A DNA stretch of 64,000 bases from Nocardiopsis_B mangrovi (GCF_042653925.1 NZ_JBHSFQ010000009.1:62001-126000); one strand, 5' to 3'; shown: positions 45,880 to 57,304, counted from the stretch's first letter. Notes: generated by a model not told the origin, from the letters alone. Made by a program: numbers and translations.

Positions 45880-46171
45880 GATACGGGCCGCCCTCGGTGC
45901 CGCGGCGCCGGAAGAATCGGCACCCGCGCGGCGTTGTCCGAAGTGGCAGCGGCCGTGGGCCTCCCGCTCGGGTGCGTCCGCGGGCCGCGACACAGTGTAA
46001 GGATGAGTCACCAGCATACGCCGATATGTCCTGAAAAGGGCGCGAGGGCGTGTTCTACCATTGGTGCGCAGAGGCGACCGGCGCCCGCGCGCCGCAGCCC
46101 CGCCCCCGACGAACGTCCTCCGCGCATCGAGGTGCTCCCTCATGTCCGCTCAGAACTAGGAGTCCGCCACC
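45880..46171. other. Intergenic region upstream of pdxS
   Basis: A 292-base gap that should hold the pdxST promoter; relatively AT-rich at 45995-46060. I do not see a coding region, RNA family or strong hairpin. Confidence 0.4.
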
Positions 46172-47083
46172 GTGACCAACACCGCTGACACCCCGACCGC
46201 GAGCACGGTCGGCACCACCCGCGTCAAGCGAGGCATGGCAGAACAGCTCAAGAACGGCGTGATCATGGACGTGGTCACCCCCGAGCAGGCCAAGATCGCC
46301 GAGGACGCCGGAGCCGTCGCGGTCATGGCGCTGGAGCGGGTGCCCGCCGACATCCGCAAGGACGGCGGCGTGGCGCGCATGTCCGACCCCGACATGATCG
46401 ACGGCATCGTCGAGGCCGTCTCCATCCCGGTCATGGCCAAGGTGCGCATCGGGCACTTCGTCGAGGCGCAGGTCCTGGAGTCCCTCGGCGTCGACTTCAT
46501 CGACGAGTCCGAGGTCCTCACCCCCGCCGACGAGGCGTACCACATCGACAAGTGGGCCTTCACCGTCCCGTTCGTGTGCGGCGCCACCAACATCGGCGAG
46601 GCGCTGCGCCGCATCGGCGAGGGCGCGGCCATGATCCGCTCCAAGGGCGAGGCCGGCACCGGCAACGTCGTCGAGGCCACCCGGCACATGCGGTCCATCC
46701 GCTCCGAGATCAAGCGCCTGGGCACCCTGGACGAGGCCGAGCTGTTCGGCGCCGCCAAGGAGTTCCGCGCCCCCTACGAGGTTGTCAAGGAGGTCGCGCG
46801 CCTGGGCAAGCTGCCCGTGCCGCTGTTCTCCGCCGGCGGCGTCGCCACGCCCGCCGACGCCGCGCTGATGCGACAGCTGGGCGCCGAGAGCGTCTTCGTC
46901 GGCTCGGGCATCTTCAAGTCCGGCGACCCCGCCAAGCGCGCCGACGCCATCGTCCAGGCGACCCTGCACTACAACGACCCCGAGGTCATCGCCAAGGTGT
47001 CCCGCGGGCTCGGCGAGGCCATGGTCGGGATCAACCTCGACGACCTCTCCGACTCCCAGCGCTACGCCGGCCGCGGCTGGTAA
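46172..47083 (+). CDS. pdxS: Pyridoxal 5'-phosphate synthase subunit PdxS
   Basis: 303 residues. It builds PLP from ribose 5-phosphate, glyceraldehyde 3-phosphate and ammonia supplied by PdxT. Signatures: VKRGMAEQLKNGVIMDVVTPEQA, the catalytic Asp in this segment, MAKVRIGHFVEAQ (active-site Lys), SKGEAGTGNVVEA (second Lys region) and VPLFSAGGVATPADAALMRQLGAESVFVGSGIF (phosphate site). All are intact. The GTG at 46172 follows AGGAG. pdxT starts 142 bases downstream beyond two hairpins. Confidence 0.97.
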   Translation: MTNTADTPTASTVGTTRVKRGMAEQLKNGVIMDVVTPEQAKIAEDAGAVAVMALERVPADIRKDGGVARMSDPDMIDGIVEAVSIPVMAKVRIGHFVEAQVLESLGVDFIDESEVLTPADEAYHIDKWAFTVPFVCGATNIGEALRRIGEGAAMIRSKGEAGTGNVVEATRHMRSIRSEIKRLGTLDEAELFGAAKEFRAPYEVVKEVARLGKLPVPLFSAGGVATPADAALMRQLGAESVFVGSGIFKSGDPAKRADAIVQATLHYNDPEVIAKVSRGLGEAMVGINLDDLSDSQRYAGRGW

Positions 47084-47089
47084 CCGCCC

Positions 47090-47160
47090 GCCCGGCGCCG
47101 CGCCGGGCACGGCCGGCGGCCGGGGACGGCGCGCCGTGCGGGCCGCACAGCGGCCCGCAC
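47090..47160 (+). terminator. Two hairpins between pdxS and pdxT
   Basis: GCCCGGCG-CCG-CGCCGGGC (47090-47108) and GTGCGGGCCGC-ACA-GCGGCCCGCAC (47136-47160) are both perfect. They could terminate or attenuate transcription so that PdxS is made in excess of PdxT. Confidence 0.5.
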
Positions 47161-47225
47161 CACCGGTGCGCCCGTCCGCCCCCGCGCCCGTCCGCTCCCA
47201 CGATCCCGGATCGAGGTTCGCTTCG

Positions 47226-47834
47226 TTGACCGCCACACCCACCATCGGGGTGCTCGCCCTCCAGGGCGACACCGCGGAGCACCTGCGCGTCCTCGACGGG
47301 CTCGGTGTCACGGCCGTGCCCGTCCTCCGGGCCGCCGAACTCGACGGGGTCGACGGCCTCGTCATCCCGGGCGGCGAGTCGACCACCATGTCCAAGCTCG
47401 CGGCCCGCTACGAGCTGATGGAGCCCCTGCGCAAGCACATCCGCGAGGGCATGCCCGCCTACGGCACCTGCGCGGGCATGATCCTGCTGGCCGACCGCAT
47501 CATCGACGGCACCGCCGACCAGCAGACCATCGGCGGGATCGACATGACCGTGCGCCGCAACGCGTTCGGCCGCCAGACCGAGTCCTTCGAGGGCCGGGTC
47601 GCCATCGACGGGGTGGACGGCCCCGATGTCGACGCCGTCTTCATCCGCGCCCCCTGGGTCGAGGACGTCGGCCCCGGCGTGCACGTCCTCGGACAACTCA
47701 CCGACGGGGACCGGGCCGATAGGATCGTCGCGGTACGACAGGGGGGGCTGCTGGCCACCTCATTCCATCCCGAACTCACCGGGGACGCGCGTATCCACCG
47801 ACTCTTCGTGGACATGGTGAAAGGAAAGGTATGA
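47226..47834 (+). CDS. pdxT: Pyridoxal 5'-phosphate synthase glutaminase subunit PdxT
   Basis: 202 residues, class I glutamine amidotransferase. It feeds ammonia to PdxS. Catalytic features: LVIPGGESTT near the N-terminus, the nucleophile Cys in YGTCAGMILLA, and the His/Glu of TSFHPELT near the C-terminus. The N-terminus IGVLALQGDTAEHL fixes the start at the TTG 47226, with GAGG about nine bases upstream; the reading frame extends upstream without homology. It ends in an ATGA overlap with yebC. Confidence 0.95.
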   Translation: MTATPTIGVLALQGDTAEHLRVLDGLGVTAVPVLRAAELDGVDGLVIPGGESTTMSKLAARYELMEPLRKHIREGMPAYGTCAGMILLADRIIDGTADQQTIGGIDMTVRRNAFGRQTESFEGRVAIDGVDGPDVDAVFIRAPWVEDVGPGVHVLGQLTDGDRADRIVAVRQGGLLATSFHPELTGDARIHRLFVDMVKGKV

Positions 47835-48580
47835 GCGGCCACTCCAAGTGGGCCACCACCAAGCACAAGAAAGCGGTCATCGACGCCAAGCGCGGCAAGC
47901 TCTTCGCCAAGCTGATCAAGAACGTCGAGGTCGCGGCGCGTACGGGTGGTGGTGACCCTGACGGCAATCCCACCCTGTACGACGCCATCCAGAAGGCCCG
48001 CAAGAACTCCGTGCCGCTGGACAACATCGAGCGCGCGCGCAAGCGCGGGTCCGGGGAAGAGGCCGGCGGGGCCGACTGGCAGACCATCATGTACGAGGGC
48101 TACGCCCCCGGCGGGGTGGCGCTGCTGGTCGAGTGCCTGACCGACAACCGCAACCGCGCCGCCTCCGAGGTGCGCGTGGCCGTCACCCGCAACGGCGGGT
48201 CCATGGCCGACGCCGGATCGGTGTCCTACCTCTTCAACCGCAAGGGCGTCGTGATCGTGCCCAAGGAGGGCACCAACGAGGACGACGTCACCCTGGCGGT
48301 CCTCGACGCCGGCGCCGAGGACGTCAACGACCTGGGCGAGGCGTTCGAGGTGGTGTGCGAGGCCACCGACCTCGTCGCCGTCCGCTCCGCGCTCCAGGAG
48401 TCCGGCATCGACTACGAGTCCGCCGAGAGCTCCTTCCTGCCGAGCATGGAGGTGCCGGTGGGCGAGGACGACGCCAAGAAGGTCCTGCGCGTCGTCGACG
48501 CGCTGGAGGACTCCGACGACGTCCAGAACGTCTTCACCAACGCCGACATCCCCGAGGACGTCCTCCAGAAGATCGGCTGA
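47831..48580 (+). CDS. yebC: YebC/PmpR family regulatory protein
   Basis: 249 residues. The family opening MSGHSKWATTKHKKAVIDAKRGKLF is complete, followed by GGGDPDGNPTLYDAIQKARKNSVP and YEGYAPGGVALLVECLTDNRNRAASEVR. Once annotated as transcription factors, YebC proteins were more recently implicated in translation of proline-rich sequences. The gene overlaps pdxT and precedes ruvCAB, as in most actinobacteria, with a DUF4282 gene in between. A strong terminator follows. Confidence 0.96.
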   Translation: MSGHSKWATTKHKKAVIDAKRGKLFAKLIKNVEVAARTGGGDPDGNPTLYDAIQKARKNSVPLDNIERARKRGSGEEAGGADWQTIMYEGYAPGGVALLVECLTDNRNRAASEVRVAVTRNGGSMADAGSVSYLFNRKGVVIVPKEGTNEDDVTLAVLDAGAEDVNDLGEAFEVVCEATDLVAVRSALQESGIDYESAESSFLPSMEVPVGEDDAKKVLRVVDALEDSDDVQNVFTNADIPEDVLQKIG

Positions 48581-48609
48581 CCGGCCGCCCGCCGCGGCCA
48601 CGCACGTTC

Positions 48610-48644
48610 GCCTCGGGCCCCGCTCTTCCAGCGGGGCCCGAGGC
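48610..48644 (+). terminator. Hairpin terminator after yebC
   Basis: GCCTCGGGCCCCGCT pairs perfectly with AGCGGGGCCCGAGGC across a CTTCC loop, 30 bases after the stop. Confidence 0.8.
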
Positions 48645-48837
48645 GTTTCCCCAAGGCGGGGCCGCACGCGGGCTCGATAGGGTGGCCTCGGCCGCCTCCG
48701 CGGCCCCGGCCCCGCCGCCCGGACCACATCCGGGCCGGACGACCGGCGCCGCCCGGATGATCGCCGGGCCGGACGACCGACGTCCGCGGCCCTGGGCCGG
48801 GCACCCCGCCCTTCAGTCCCCCTTGGAGCAGCCCGCT

Positions 48838-49299
48838 ATGACCACCCCCGGCGACAACCCCTACGAGCAGTACGGCCAGCAGCCCGGGCACCCGCAGGAC
48901 TGGCCCCAGCAGTCCCAGCAGCCCTACCAGCCCGGCGCCCCCTACCCCGGCGTCCCGCAGGGCGCGGGCCCCGCGACCCCGCCGCCCCCGCAGCCGCAGG
49001 GGGAAGGCTTCTTCGGCGTGCTGTTCGACCTGAACTTCACCCGGTTCGTCACCCCGCGCTTCGCCAAGACCCTGTACCTGCTGTGGCTGGTCCTCGTCGG
49101 CGTCGTCACCTTCACCGGCGTGGTGAACGCCTTCTCGTCGATCACGGTCGCCCCCGTGTCCGCGCTGCTGGGCCTGCTCGGCGCGCTGGCGGGCGGCGGT
49201 ATCTCGCTGCTGCTGGGCCGCGTCGGCCTGGAGCTGGCCATCGCGCTGGTCCGCACCTCCGACGACATCGCCGCGATGCGCCGCAACAGCGGCGCCTGA
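48838..49299 (+). CDS. DUF4282 membrane protein
   Basis: 153 residues. A 55-residue Pro/Gln/Tyr-rich cytoplasmic N-terminus precedes FFGVLFDLNFTRFVTPRFAKTLYLLWL and two membrane segments, the normal DUF4282 layout. It ends ELAIALVRTSDDIAAMRRN. The function is unknown. GGAG lies about nine bases before the ATG at 48838, and TAGGGT at 48678-48683 is a plausible -10. It sits between yebC and ruvC without overlap, so it is probably its own transcript. Confidence 0.88.
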   Translation: MTTPGDNPYEQYGQQPGHPQDWPQQSQQPYQPGAPYPGVPQGAGPATPPPPQPQGEGFFGVLFDLNFTRFVTPRFAKTLYLLWLVLVGVVTFTGVVNAFSSITVAPVSALLGLLGALAGGGISLLLGRVGLELAIALVRTSDDIAAMRRNSGA

Positions 49300-49424
49300 C
49301 AGCAGGGCGCGACGCGGCGCCGGCGCGCATGTCGCCCGCCCCGCCGTCCCCGCGCACCGGTAGGCTCGGGGACTGCGAACGGGCGTTCGAGGCCCGGCGC
49401 GACCCGGTGCGACGGAGGAGACGC

Positions 49425-49997
49425 GTGCGAGTTCTGGGGATCGACCCCGGCCTGACCCGCTGCGGAGTCGGGGTGGTCGACGGCGCGATCGGGCGGCCGC
49501 TGGCGTTCGTCGCCGCCGGCGTCGTCCGCACCCCGTCCGACGGCGACCTCGCCGCGCGCCTCCTGGGCATCGAACGCGGGATCGAGGGGTGGCTCGACAG
49601 CCACGCCCCCGAAGCCGTCGCGGTCGAACGCGTCTTCGCCCAGCACAACGTCAGCACCGTCATGGGCACCGCGCAGGCCAGCGCCATCGCCATCACCTGC
49701 GCGGCGCGGCGCGGGCTGCCCGTGGCCCTGCACACCCCCAGCGAGGTCAAGGCGGCCGTCACCGGCAGCGGCCGGGCCGAGAAGGCGCAGGTGCAGACCA
49801 TGGTCGCCCGGCTGCTGCACCTGGACGCCGCCCCCAAGCCGGCCGACGCCGCCGACGCCGTCGCACTGGCCATCTGCCACATCTGGCGCGGCGGGGCGCA
49901 GGCGCGCGTGGCGGCGGCGCAGCAGGAGTTCGCCCGCAAGGTCGAACTCGCCCGGCGGGCCCGCGCCACCGCCACCACCGACCCCAGGAAGAGGTGA
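49425..49997 (+). CDS. ruvC: Holliday junction resolvase RuvC
   Basis: 190 residues. It cuts four-way junctions delivered by RuvAB. Catalytic acids are in LGIDPGLTRCG (Asp), VERVF (Glu) and DAADAVALAICH (paired Asp near the C-terminus). HTPSEVKAAVTGSGRAEKAQVQ is the conserved middle segment. The GTG at 49425 follows GGAGGAG; TAGGCT at 49361-49366 is a likely -10. ruvA starts seven bases after the stop. Confidence 0.97.
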   Translation: MRVLGIDPGLTRCGVGVVDGAIGRPLAFVAAGVVRTPSDGDLAARLLGIERGIEGWLDSHAPEAVAVERVFAQHNVSTVMGTAQASAIAITCAARRGLPVALHTPSEVKAAVTGSGRAEKAQVQTMVARLLHLDAAPKPADAADAVALAICHIWRGGAQARVAAAQQEFARKVELARRARATATTDPRKR

Positions 49998-50004
49998 CCG
50001 AGGC

Positions 50005-50622
50005 GTGATCGCGTTCCTCAGCGGCCGGGTGGCCGCCCGAGGCGGCGGCACCGCCGTGATCGAGGTGGGCGGCGTCGGCATGACCGTCCAGTGCACCCCC
50101 GCGACCCTGGCCGGTCTGCGCGTCGGCGACACCGCCACGGTCGCCACCTCGCTGGTCGTCCGGGAGGAGTCGCTGACCCTGTTCGGCTTCGCCGACGACG
50201 ACGAGCGCGACGTCTTCGAGCGCCTCCAGACCGCCGGCGGGGTCGGCCCGCGCCTGGCACTGGCGATGCTCGCCGTGCACACCCCCGACGCACTGCGCGC
50301 CGCGGTCGCCGGCGAGGACACCGCCGCGCTCACCCGGGTGCCCGGCATCGGCCCCAAGGGCGCCCAGCGCATCGTGCTGGAGCTGCGGGACAAGCTCGGC
50401 CGGCCGCACGGGGGCGGCCCCGAGGTCGCCGACGCCGCTCCCGCCGCGGGATCGGCCCCCTGGCGGCCGCAGGTGGTCTCCGGCCTGGTCAACCTGGGCT
50501 GGTCGGTCAAGGACGCCGAATCCGCCGCCGACGCCGTGGCCCCCGAGGCGGCCGAAGCCGGAACGCGGCCCGACGTCGCCACACTGCTCCGCAGCGCCCT
50601 GCGCAAGCTGAGCCGCGCCTGA
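50005..50622 (+). CDS. ruvA: Holliday junction DNA helicase subunit RuvA
   Basis: 205 residues. It binds the junction and loads RuvB. Domain I (MIAFLSGRVAARG...), the acidic pin region, two helix-hairpin-helix motifs (LQTAGGVGPRLALAML and LTRVPGIGPKGAQRIVLEL) and the C-terminal RuvB-binding domain (VVSGLVNLGWSVKDAESAAD) are all present, joined by a short Pro/Ala linker. The GTG at 50005 follows AAGAGGTGACCGAG. It is 19 bases before ruvB. Confidence 0.97.
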   Translation: MIAFLSGRVAARGGGTAVIEVGGVGMTVQCTPATLAGLRVGDTATVATSLVVREESLTLFGFADDDERDVFERLQTAGGVGPRLALAMLAVHTPDALRAAVAGEDTAALTRVPGIGPKGAQRIVLELRDKLGRPHGGGPEVADAAPAAGSAPWRPQVVSGLVNLGWSVKDAESAADAVAPEAAEAGTRPDVATLLRSALRKLSRA

Positions 50623-50641
50623 GAGGAGCCGGACCCCCGCC

Positions 50642-51709
50642 ATGGCCGAACACGAACGCGATGTGGTCTCACCAGACGCCGACCTCGACGAACGCGCTCT
50701 GGAGGGCGCCCTGCGCCCCAAGCGGCTGGAGGACTTCGTCGGCCAGGAGCGCGTCCGCGAACAGCTCTCACTCGTGCTGCGCGGCGCCCAGCGGCGCGGC
50801 CGCGCCCCCGACCACGTGCTGATGTCGGGCGGACCGGGCCTGGGCAAGACCACCCTCGCCATGATCATCGCCGCCGAGCTCGGCGCCCCCCTGCGCATCA
50901 CCTCCGGCCCCGCGATCGAGCGCTCCGGCGACCTCGCCGCCGTCCTGTCCACCCTCCAGGAGGGCGAGGTCCTCTTCCTCGACGAGATCCACCGCATGGC
51001 GCGGCCCGCCGAGGAGATGCTCTACGTCGCCATGGAGGACTTCCGGGTGGACGTCGTGGTGGGCAAGGGGCCGGGGGCCACCGCGATCCCCCTCGACATC
51101 GCCCCCTTCACCCTGGTCGGCGCCACCACCCGCGCCGGCCTGCTGCCCGCCCCGCTGCGCGACCGGTTCGGCTTCACCGCGCACATGGACTTCTACCGCG
51201 CCGACGAGCTGGAACTCATCCTGCGCCGGTCCGCCGGCCTGCTCGGCGCCCACCTCGACGACGACGCCGCCGTGGAGATCGCGGGGCGGTCGCGCGGCAC
51301 GCCGCGCATCGCCAACCGGCTGCTGCGCCGCGTCCGCGACTACGCCGAGGTCCGGGGCGACGGTCGGCTGACCCTGGACATCGCGCACGCCGCCCTCAGC
51401 CTCTACGAGGTCGACGCCCAGGGGCTCGACCGGCTCGACCGCGCCGTCCTCGACGCCCTGCTGCGGCGCTTCCGCGGCGGCCCGGTCGGGCTGTCCACGC
51501 TGGCGGTGTCGGTGGGGGAGGAGCCCGAGACCGTCGAGGTGGTGGCGGAGCCCTTCCTGGTGCGGTCCGGCTTCATCGCCCGCACGCCGCGCGGCAGGGT
51601 CGCCACGCCGGAGGCGTGGAGCCACATGGGCCTCGCGGCGCCGCCCGACGCCGCGTTCGGCGCCGGGGTGCCCGCCGACGGCACGGCCACCGCCCCCGCC
51701 GGGCCGTGA
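50642..51709 (+). CDS. ruvB: Holliday junction branch-migration ATPase RuvB
   Basis: 355 residues. AAA+ motor: RPKRLEDFVGQERVREQL, Walker A SGGPGLGKTTLAMI, Walker B VLFLDEIHRM, sensor 1 LVGATTRAGLLPAPLRDRFGF, then the winged helix (GLDRLDRAVLDALLRRF). GRVATPEAWSHMGL is the usual C-terminal motif, here followed by a 25-residue Ala/Pro tail. The ATG at 50642 follows GAGAGGAG. It completes ruvCAB. Confidence 0.97.
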   Translation: MAEHERDVVSPDADLDERALEGALRPKRLEDFVGQERVREQLSLVLRGAQRRGRAPDHVLMSGGPGLGKTTLAMIIAAELGAPLRITSGPAIERSGDLAAVLSTLQEGEVLFLDEIHRMARPAEEMLYVAMEDFRVDVVVGKGPGATAIPLDIAPFTLVGATTRAGLLPAPLRDRFGFTAHMDFYRADELELILRRSAGLLGAHLDDDAAVEIAGRSRGTPRIANRLLRRVRDYAEVRGDGRLTLDIAHAALSLYEVDAQGLDRLDRAVLDALLRRFRGGPVGLSTLAVSVGEEPETVEVVAEPFLVRSGFIARTPRGRVATPEAWSHMGLAAPPDAAFGAGVPADGTATAPAGP

Positions 51710-51892
51710 TGCCGGCGTGACCGACACCGCGGTCCGTGGCGCGTAAGGTGGGGGCGGAGGTCGTTGCCGCCATATCCGGGCCGGTAGGGAACTCGCGGAC
51801 CGGTCCCGCTCGTTGAACCGGAAAGCGTCGGCATCGAGGGCCGCGCAGGAGTGGCAGCGGCCACGAGACGAACGTCAGGAAGGAACAGCCCC

Positions 51893-52276
51893 GTGCAGGG
51901 CCAATACATACTCGCAGGGGCCGCCGAGCAGACCGGCGGCGCATCCCTCGTCCAGCCGGTCATGATGATCCTGCTGATCGGCGTGGTCTTCTGGCTGCTG
52001 ATCCTGCGTCCGCAGAAGAAGATGCGCGAGCGCGAGTCCGAGATCCAGCAGCGGCTCCAGCCCGGGGTCGAGGTGCTCACCAAGGCCGGGTTCTACGGCA
52101 CGGTGGTCGACGTCCGCGACAACGACGTCGAACTGGAGATCTCGCCCGGCACGCGGATCCGGATGCTGAAGGCCGGCGTCGGCGAGGTCATCACCCCGGT
52201 CGACCCGATCGACGACACCCCCGTCGAGGACCGGCCCGACTTCGGCAACGACAACAAGGACGACGGCCCCAAGTAG
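51893..52276 (+). CDS. yajC: Preprotein translocase accessory subunit YajC
   Basis: 127 residues. One membrane segment (PVMMILLIGVVFWLLILRPQKKMRERE) and the PGVEVLTKAGFYGTVVDVRDNDVELEISPGTRIRMLKAGVGEVI beta domain define YajC. It normally associates with SecDF to assist Sec export. The GTG at 51893 follows AAGGAA. In most actinobacteria secD and secF come next; here a hairpin and apt follow instead. Confidence 0.94.
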   Translation: MQGQYILAGAAEQTGGASLVQPVMMILLIGVVFWLLILRPQKKMRERESEIQQRLQPGVEVLTKAGFYGTVVDVRDNDVELEISPGTRIRMLKAGVGEVITPVDPIDDTPVEDRPDFGNDNKDDGPK

Positions 52277-52294
52277 GGCCGAGCCAGACCCGAT

Positions 52295-52329
52295 ACGGTA
52301 CCGGTCCCGCCCGGCGGGGCCGGTACCGT
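52295..52329 (+). terminator. Hairpin terminator between yajC and apt
   Basis: ACGGTACCGG pairs with CCGGTACCGT, with CCCGCC/GGCGGG-type pairing inside. It lies exactly where secDF would usually be. Confidence 0.65.
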
Positions 52330-52397
52330 CGTGTCCGCCCCTTGTCCCCCGCCCCTCCCGGCCCGCAACGCCGCCGCAACCGTGAAGGTGAGCCCCC

Positions 52398-52928
52398 GTG
52401 CCCCAGGACCTTGACCGGCTGATCGCCAAGAGCGTCCGCGATGTCCCCGACTTCCCCGAGCCCGGCGTGGTGTTCAAGGACATCACCCCGCTGCTGGCCG
52501 ATTCCGAGGTGTTCGGCGCCGTGGTCGCGGCCGTGGCCGACCACCACAGGGGGGCGACCGTCGACCATGTCGTGGGCCTGGAGGCCCGCGGTTTCATCTT
52601 CGCGGCCCCCATCGCGCTGGCGCTGGGCGCCGCATTCGTCCCGGTGCGCAAATCGGGGAAACTGCCCTCGGATACACTGAGCGCGACCTATGATCTGGAA
52701 TACGGCACGGCGACGGTGGAGATGCACACCGACGCCATCGCCCCGGGTGGCCGCGTCCTCATCGTCGACGACGTCCTGGCCACCGGCGGCACCGGACGGG
52801 CCGCGGTGGATCTGGTCCGCAGAGCGGGTGGTACCGTCGTGGGATTCTCGGTCCTCATGGAACTCGCGTTCCTCCAGGGCCGCGAGAAGCTGGCCGACGT
52901 GGAGTTGCACGCCCTCTCCGTGGTCTGA
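52398..52928 (+). CDS. apt: Adenine phosphoribosyltransferase
   Basis: 176 residues. It salvages adenine to AMP using PRPP. Signatures: DFPEPGVVFKDITPLLAD, GLEARGFIFAAPIALALGA, FVPVRKSGKLP and the PRPP loop VLIVDDVLATGGT. The GTG at 52398 follows AAGGTGAG. It precedes relA as in most actinobacteria. The 205-base gap to relA contains no gene. Confidence 0.96.
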   Translation: MPQDLDRLIAKSVRDVPDFPEPGVVFKDITPLLADSEVFGAVVAAVADHHRGATVDHVVGLEARGFIFAAPIALALGAAFVPVRKSGKLPSDTLSATYDLEYGTATVEMHTDAIAPGGRVLIVDDVLATGGTGRAAVDLVRRAGGTVVGFSVLMELAFLQGREKLADVELHALSVV

Positions 52929-53133
52929 GTCCGCTCCGGCGCCGCGTGGCCGGGCCGACCAGCCATACGCTCTGACGTGCGGTGATGTCCTCAAGAGATG
53001 CGACTTGCGGGCATACCCGAACCCGATGGCGCGTTGGTACAGGTGAGCCGATCGTACGCGACGGATGCGACCAGGCGGGCGTCGCCGGGGCGACCCCCGG
53101 CGCACCGCCGGGTGAACCGCGGGAGGGATGTCC

Positions 53134-55605
<2,472 letters not shown>

Positions 55606-55661
55606 CCCGGCGGCGGCGTTGCGGCCCGCCGCTCCCGCCGCCGCCCCGCGACACTGCGGGT

Positions 55662-55991
55662 ATGAACAAGTTCTCCTTGGACGCGCTGGTGCGGCGGCAC
55701 CTGGAGGCGGCGGCGACGGCGTCCTCCGGGCGCAGCGCCGAGACCTTCCACGGCGGGCACGAGCACGTCCTGCGCCAGACGCTGATCGCGCTCAGCAGCG
55801 GCAACGAGCTGTCGGAGCACCCCAGCCCCGGTGAGTCCACCCTGCTGGTGCTGCACGGGCGCGTCCGGCTCTCCTCCGGCGGCGACCACTGGGACGGCCG
55901 CGTCCACGACGTCATCATCGTGCCCCGGGAACCGCACACCGTGACCGCGCTGGAGGACGCCGCGATGGTCCTGACCGTGGCCATGGGTTAG
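55662..55991 (+). CDS. Small cupin-domain protein
   Basis: 109 residues. A single cupin barrel with TLLVLHGRVRLSSGGDHWDGRVHDVIIVPREPHTVTALEDAAMVLTV. Only some of the usual metal ligands are visible (one His in HTVTA and Glu/His near LSEHPSPGES), so metal binding is uncertain. The ATG at 55662 lacks a ribosome site; GACACT at 55650-55655, six bases upstream, might allow a leaderless transcript. It is convergent with DUF349. Confidence 0.85.
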   Translation: MNKFSLDALVRRHLEAAATASSGRSAETFHGGHEHVLRQTLIALSSGNELSEHPSPGESTLLVLHGRVRLSSGGDHWDGRVHDVIIVPREPHTVTALEDAAMVLTVAMG

Positions 55992-56010
55992 GCAGCAGGA
56001 GCGCACGCGA

Positions 56011-56048
56011 CGGCGGACCCGCTGTGTGTGCTCCGCGCGGGTCCGCCG
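56011..56048. terminator. Hairpin terminator, cupin / DUF349
   Basis: CGGCGGACCCGC pairs perfectly with GCGGGTCCGCCG across a 14-base loop between convergent genes. Confidence 0.7.
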
Positions 56049-56071
56049 AGCGTCCGATCCCGGGCCTGGGG

Positions 56072-57304
56072 TCAGCTCATCTCGCCGAGGGCCTTGGCCG
56101 CCTCGTCCAGCCAGGAGCGCCGGGCGGTGAGGGCGTCCTCGGCGTCGCGGACCTTGCGGTCGTCGCCGCGCGAGCGCGCCTTCTCCAGGTCGCCTTCGAG
56201 CTGGGCGATGGAGTCGCGCAGCCGGGCGATGGTGGCCTCGGCGCGGGCGCGCGCCTCGGGGTTGGTGCGCTGCCACTCCTGGTCCTCGGCCTTGCGCACG
56301 CCCTCTTCGACCTTGCGGAACGCGCTTTCGAGGCGTTCCCGGGAGTCGCGGGGCAGCGCCCCGGCGTCCTCCCACGCCTCCTGGTAGTCGCGCAGCCGGG
56401 AGCGGGCCTCGCGCGGGTCCTTGATGCCCGGCAGTTCGCGCCGCGCGTCCTCGAGGATCCGCTCCTTGGCGTCGGCGTTGACCCGCAGCTCGGCGTCGCG
56501 TTCGGCGAACACGGCGTTGCGGGCCTGGAAGAAGCGGTCCTGGGCGCCCTTGAAACGGGCCCACAGCCGGTCCTCGCTGGCGCGGTCCGCCCGCCCGCTG
56601 GCCTTCCACTGCTGCATGAGGTCGCGGTAGCGGCCCGCGGTGGGCCCCCAGTCGGTGGAGTCGGCCAGCTCCTCGGCCTCGGCGACGATCCGCTCCTTGT
56701 CGTCGCGGACATGCTCACGCTGCTGGTCCAGCCCGGCGAAGTAGGACTTGCGCCGTTTGGAGAAGGCGTTGCGCGCCGCCGACATCCGCTTCCACAGCGC
56801 CTGCTCGGTGGGGCGGTCGGCGCGCGGGGCGGCCTTCCACTCCTCGATCAGCTGGCGCATCCGCTCGCCGCCGGACTTCCAGTGCGTGGTCTCCTCGGCG
56901 ACGCGCTCGGCCTCGGCGACGATCCGCTCCTTGACGTCACGCGCCTCGTGCCGGGCCTGCTCTTGGGCGTGCTTCTGCTCGACCTTGCGCTCCTCGGCAC
57001 GCGCGGTGAGCGTGTCCAGCCGGCCCGCGAGGCCGTCGAGGTCGCCCACGGCGTTCGCCTCGCGCACGGCGGTGCGCAGCTTGTCGATGCTGGAGAGCGC
57101 CTGCGCCGCGGACAGGTCGGTCGTGGCCAGCCGCTTCTCCAGCAGCTCCACCTCGGTCACCAGGGAGTCGTACTTGCGGCGGAAGAACGCGAGGGCCTCC
57201 TCGGGCGCGCCGGCCTGCCACGATCCGACGACCCGTTCGCCCTCGCTCGTGCGCACGTAGACCGTGCCGTCGTCGTCTACGCGGCCCCAGGGGTCCGTGG
57301 TCAC
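56072..57304 (-). CDS. DUF349 helical protein
   Basis: 410 residues, largely charged alpha-helix. Repeated DUF349 units are visible, each ending W-K-x-S/A-x-R-A-D-R (for example EEWKAAPRADRPTEQALWKRM and QQWKASGRADRASEDRLWARF). The first 60 residues (DPWGRVDDDGTVYVRTSEGERVVGSWQAG) are the conserved N-terminal module. Its function is unknown; the gene is a regular neighbour of relA in actinobacteria. The GTG at 57304 has TGGAGGA upstream; the frame is open further upstream but without homology. Confidence 0.93.
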   Translation of the reverse strand: MTTDPWGRVDDDGTVYVRTSEGERVVGSWQAGAPEEALAFFRRKYDSLVTEVELLEKRLATTDLSAAQALSSIDKLRTAVREANAVGDLDGLAGRLDTLTARAEERKVEQKHAQEQARHEARDVKERIVAEAERVAEETTHWKSGGERMRQLIEEWKAAPRADRPTEQALWKRMSAARNAFSKRRKSYFAGLDQQREHVRDDKERIVAEAEELADSTDWGPTAGRYRDLMQQWKASGRADRASEDRLWARFKGAQDRFFQARNAVFAERDAELRVNADAKERILEDARRELPGIKDPREARSRLRDYQEAWEDAGALPRDSRERLESAFRKVEEGVRKAEDQEWQRTNPEARARAEATIARLRDSIAQLEGDLEKARSRGDDRKVRDAEDALTARRSWLDEAAKALGEMS

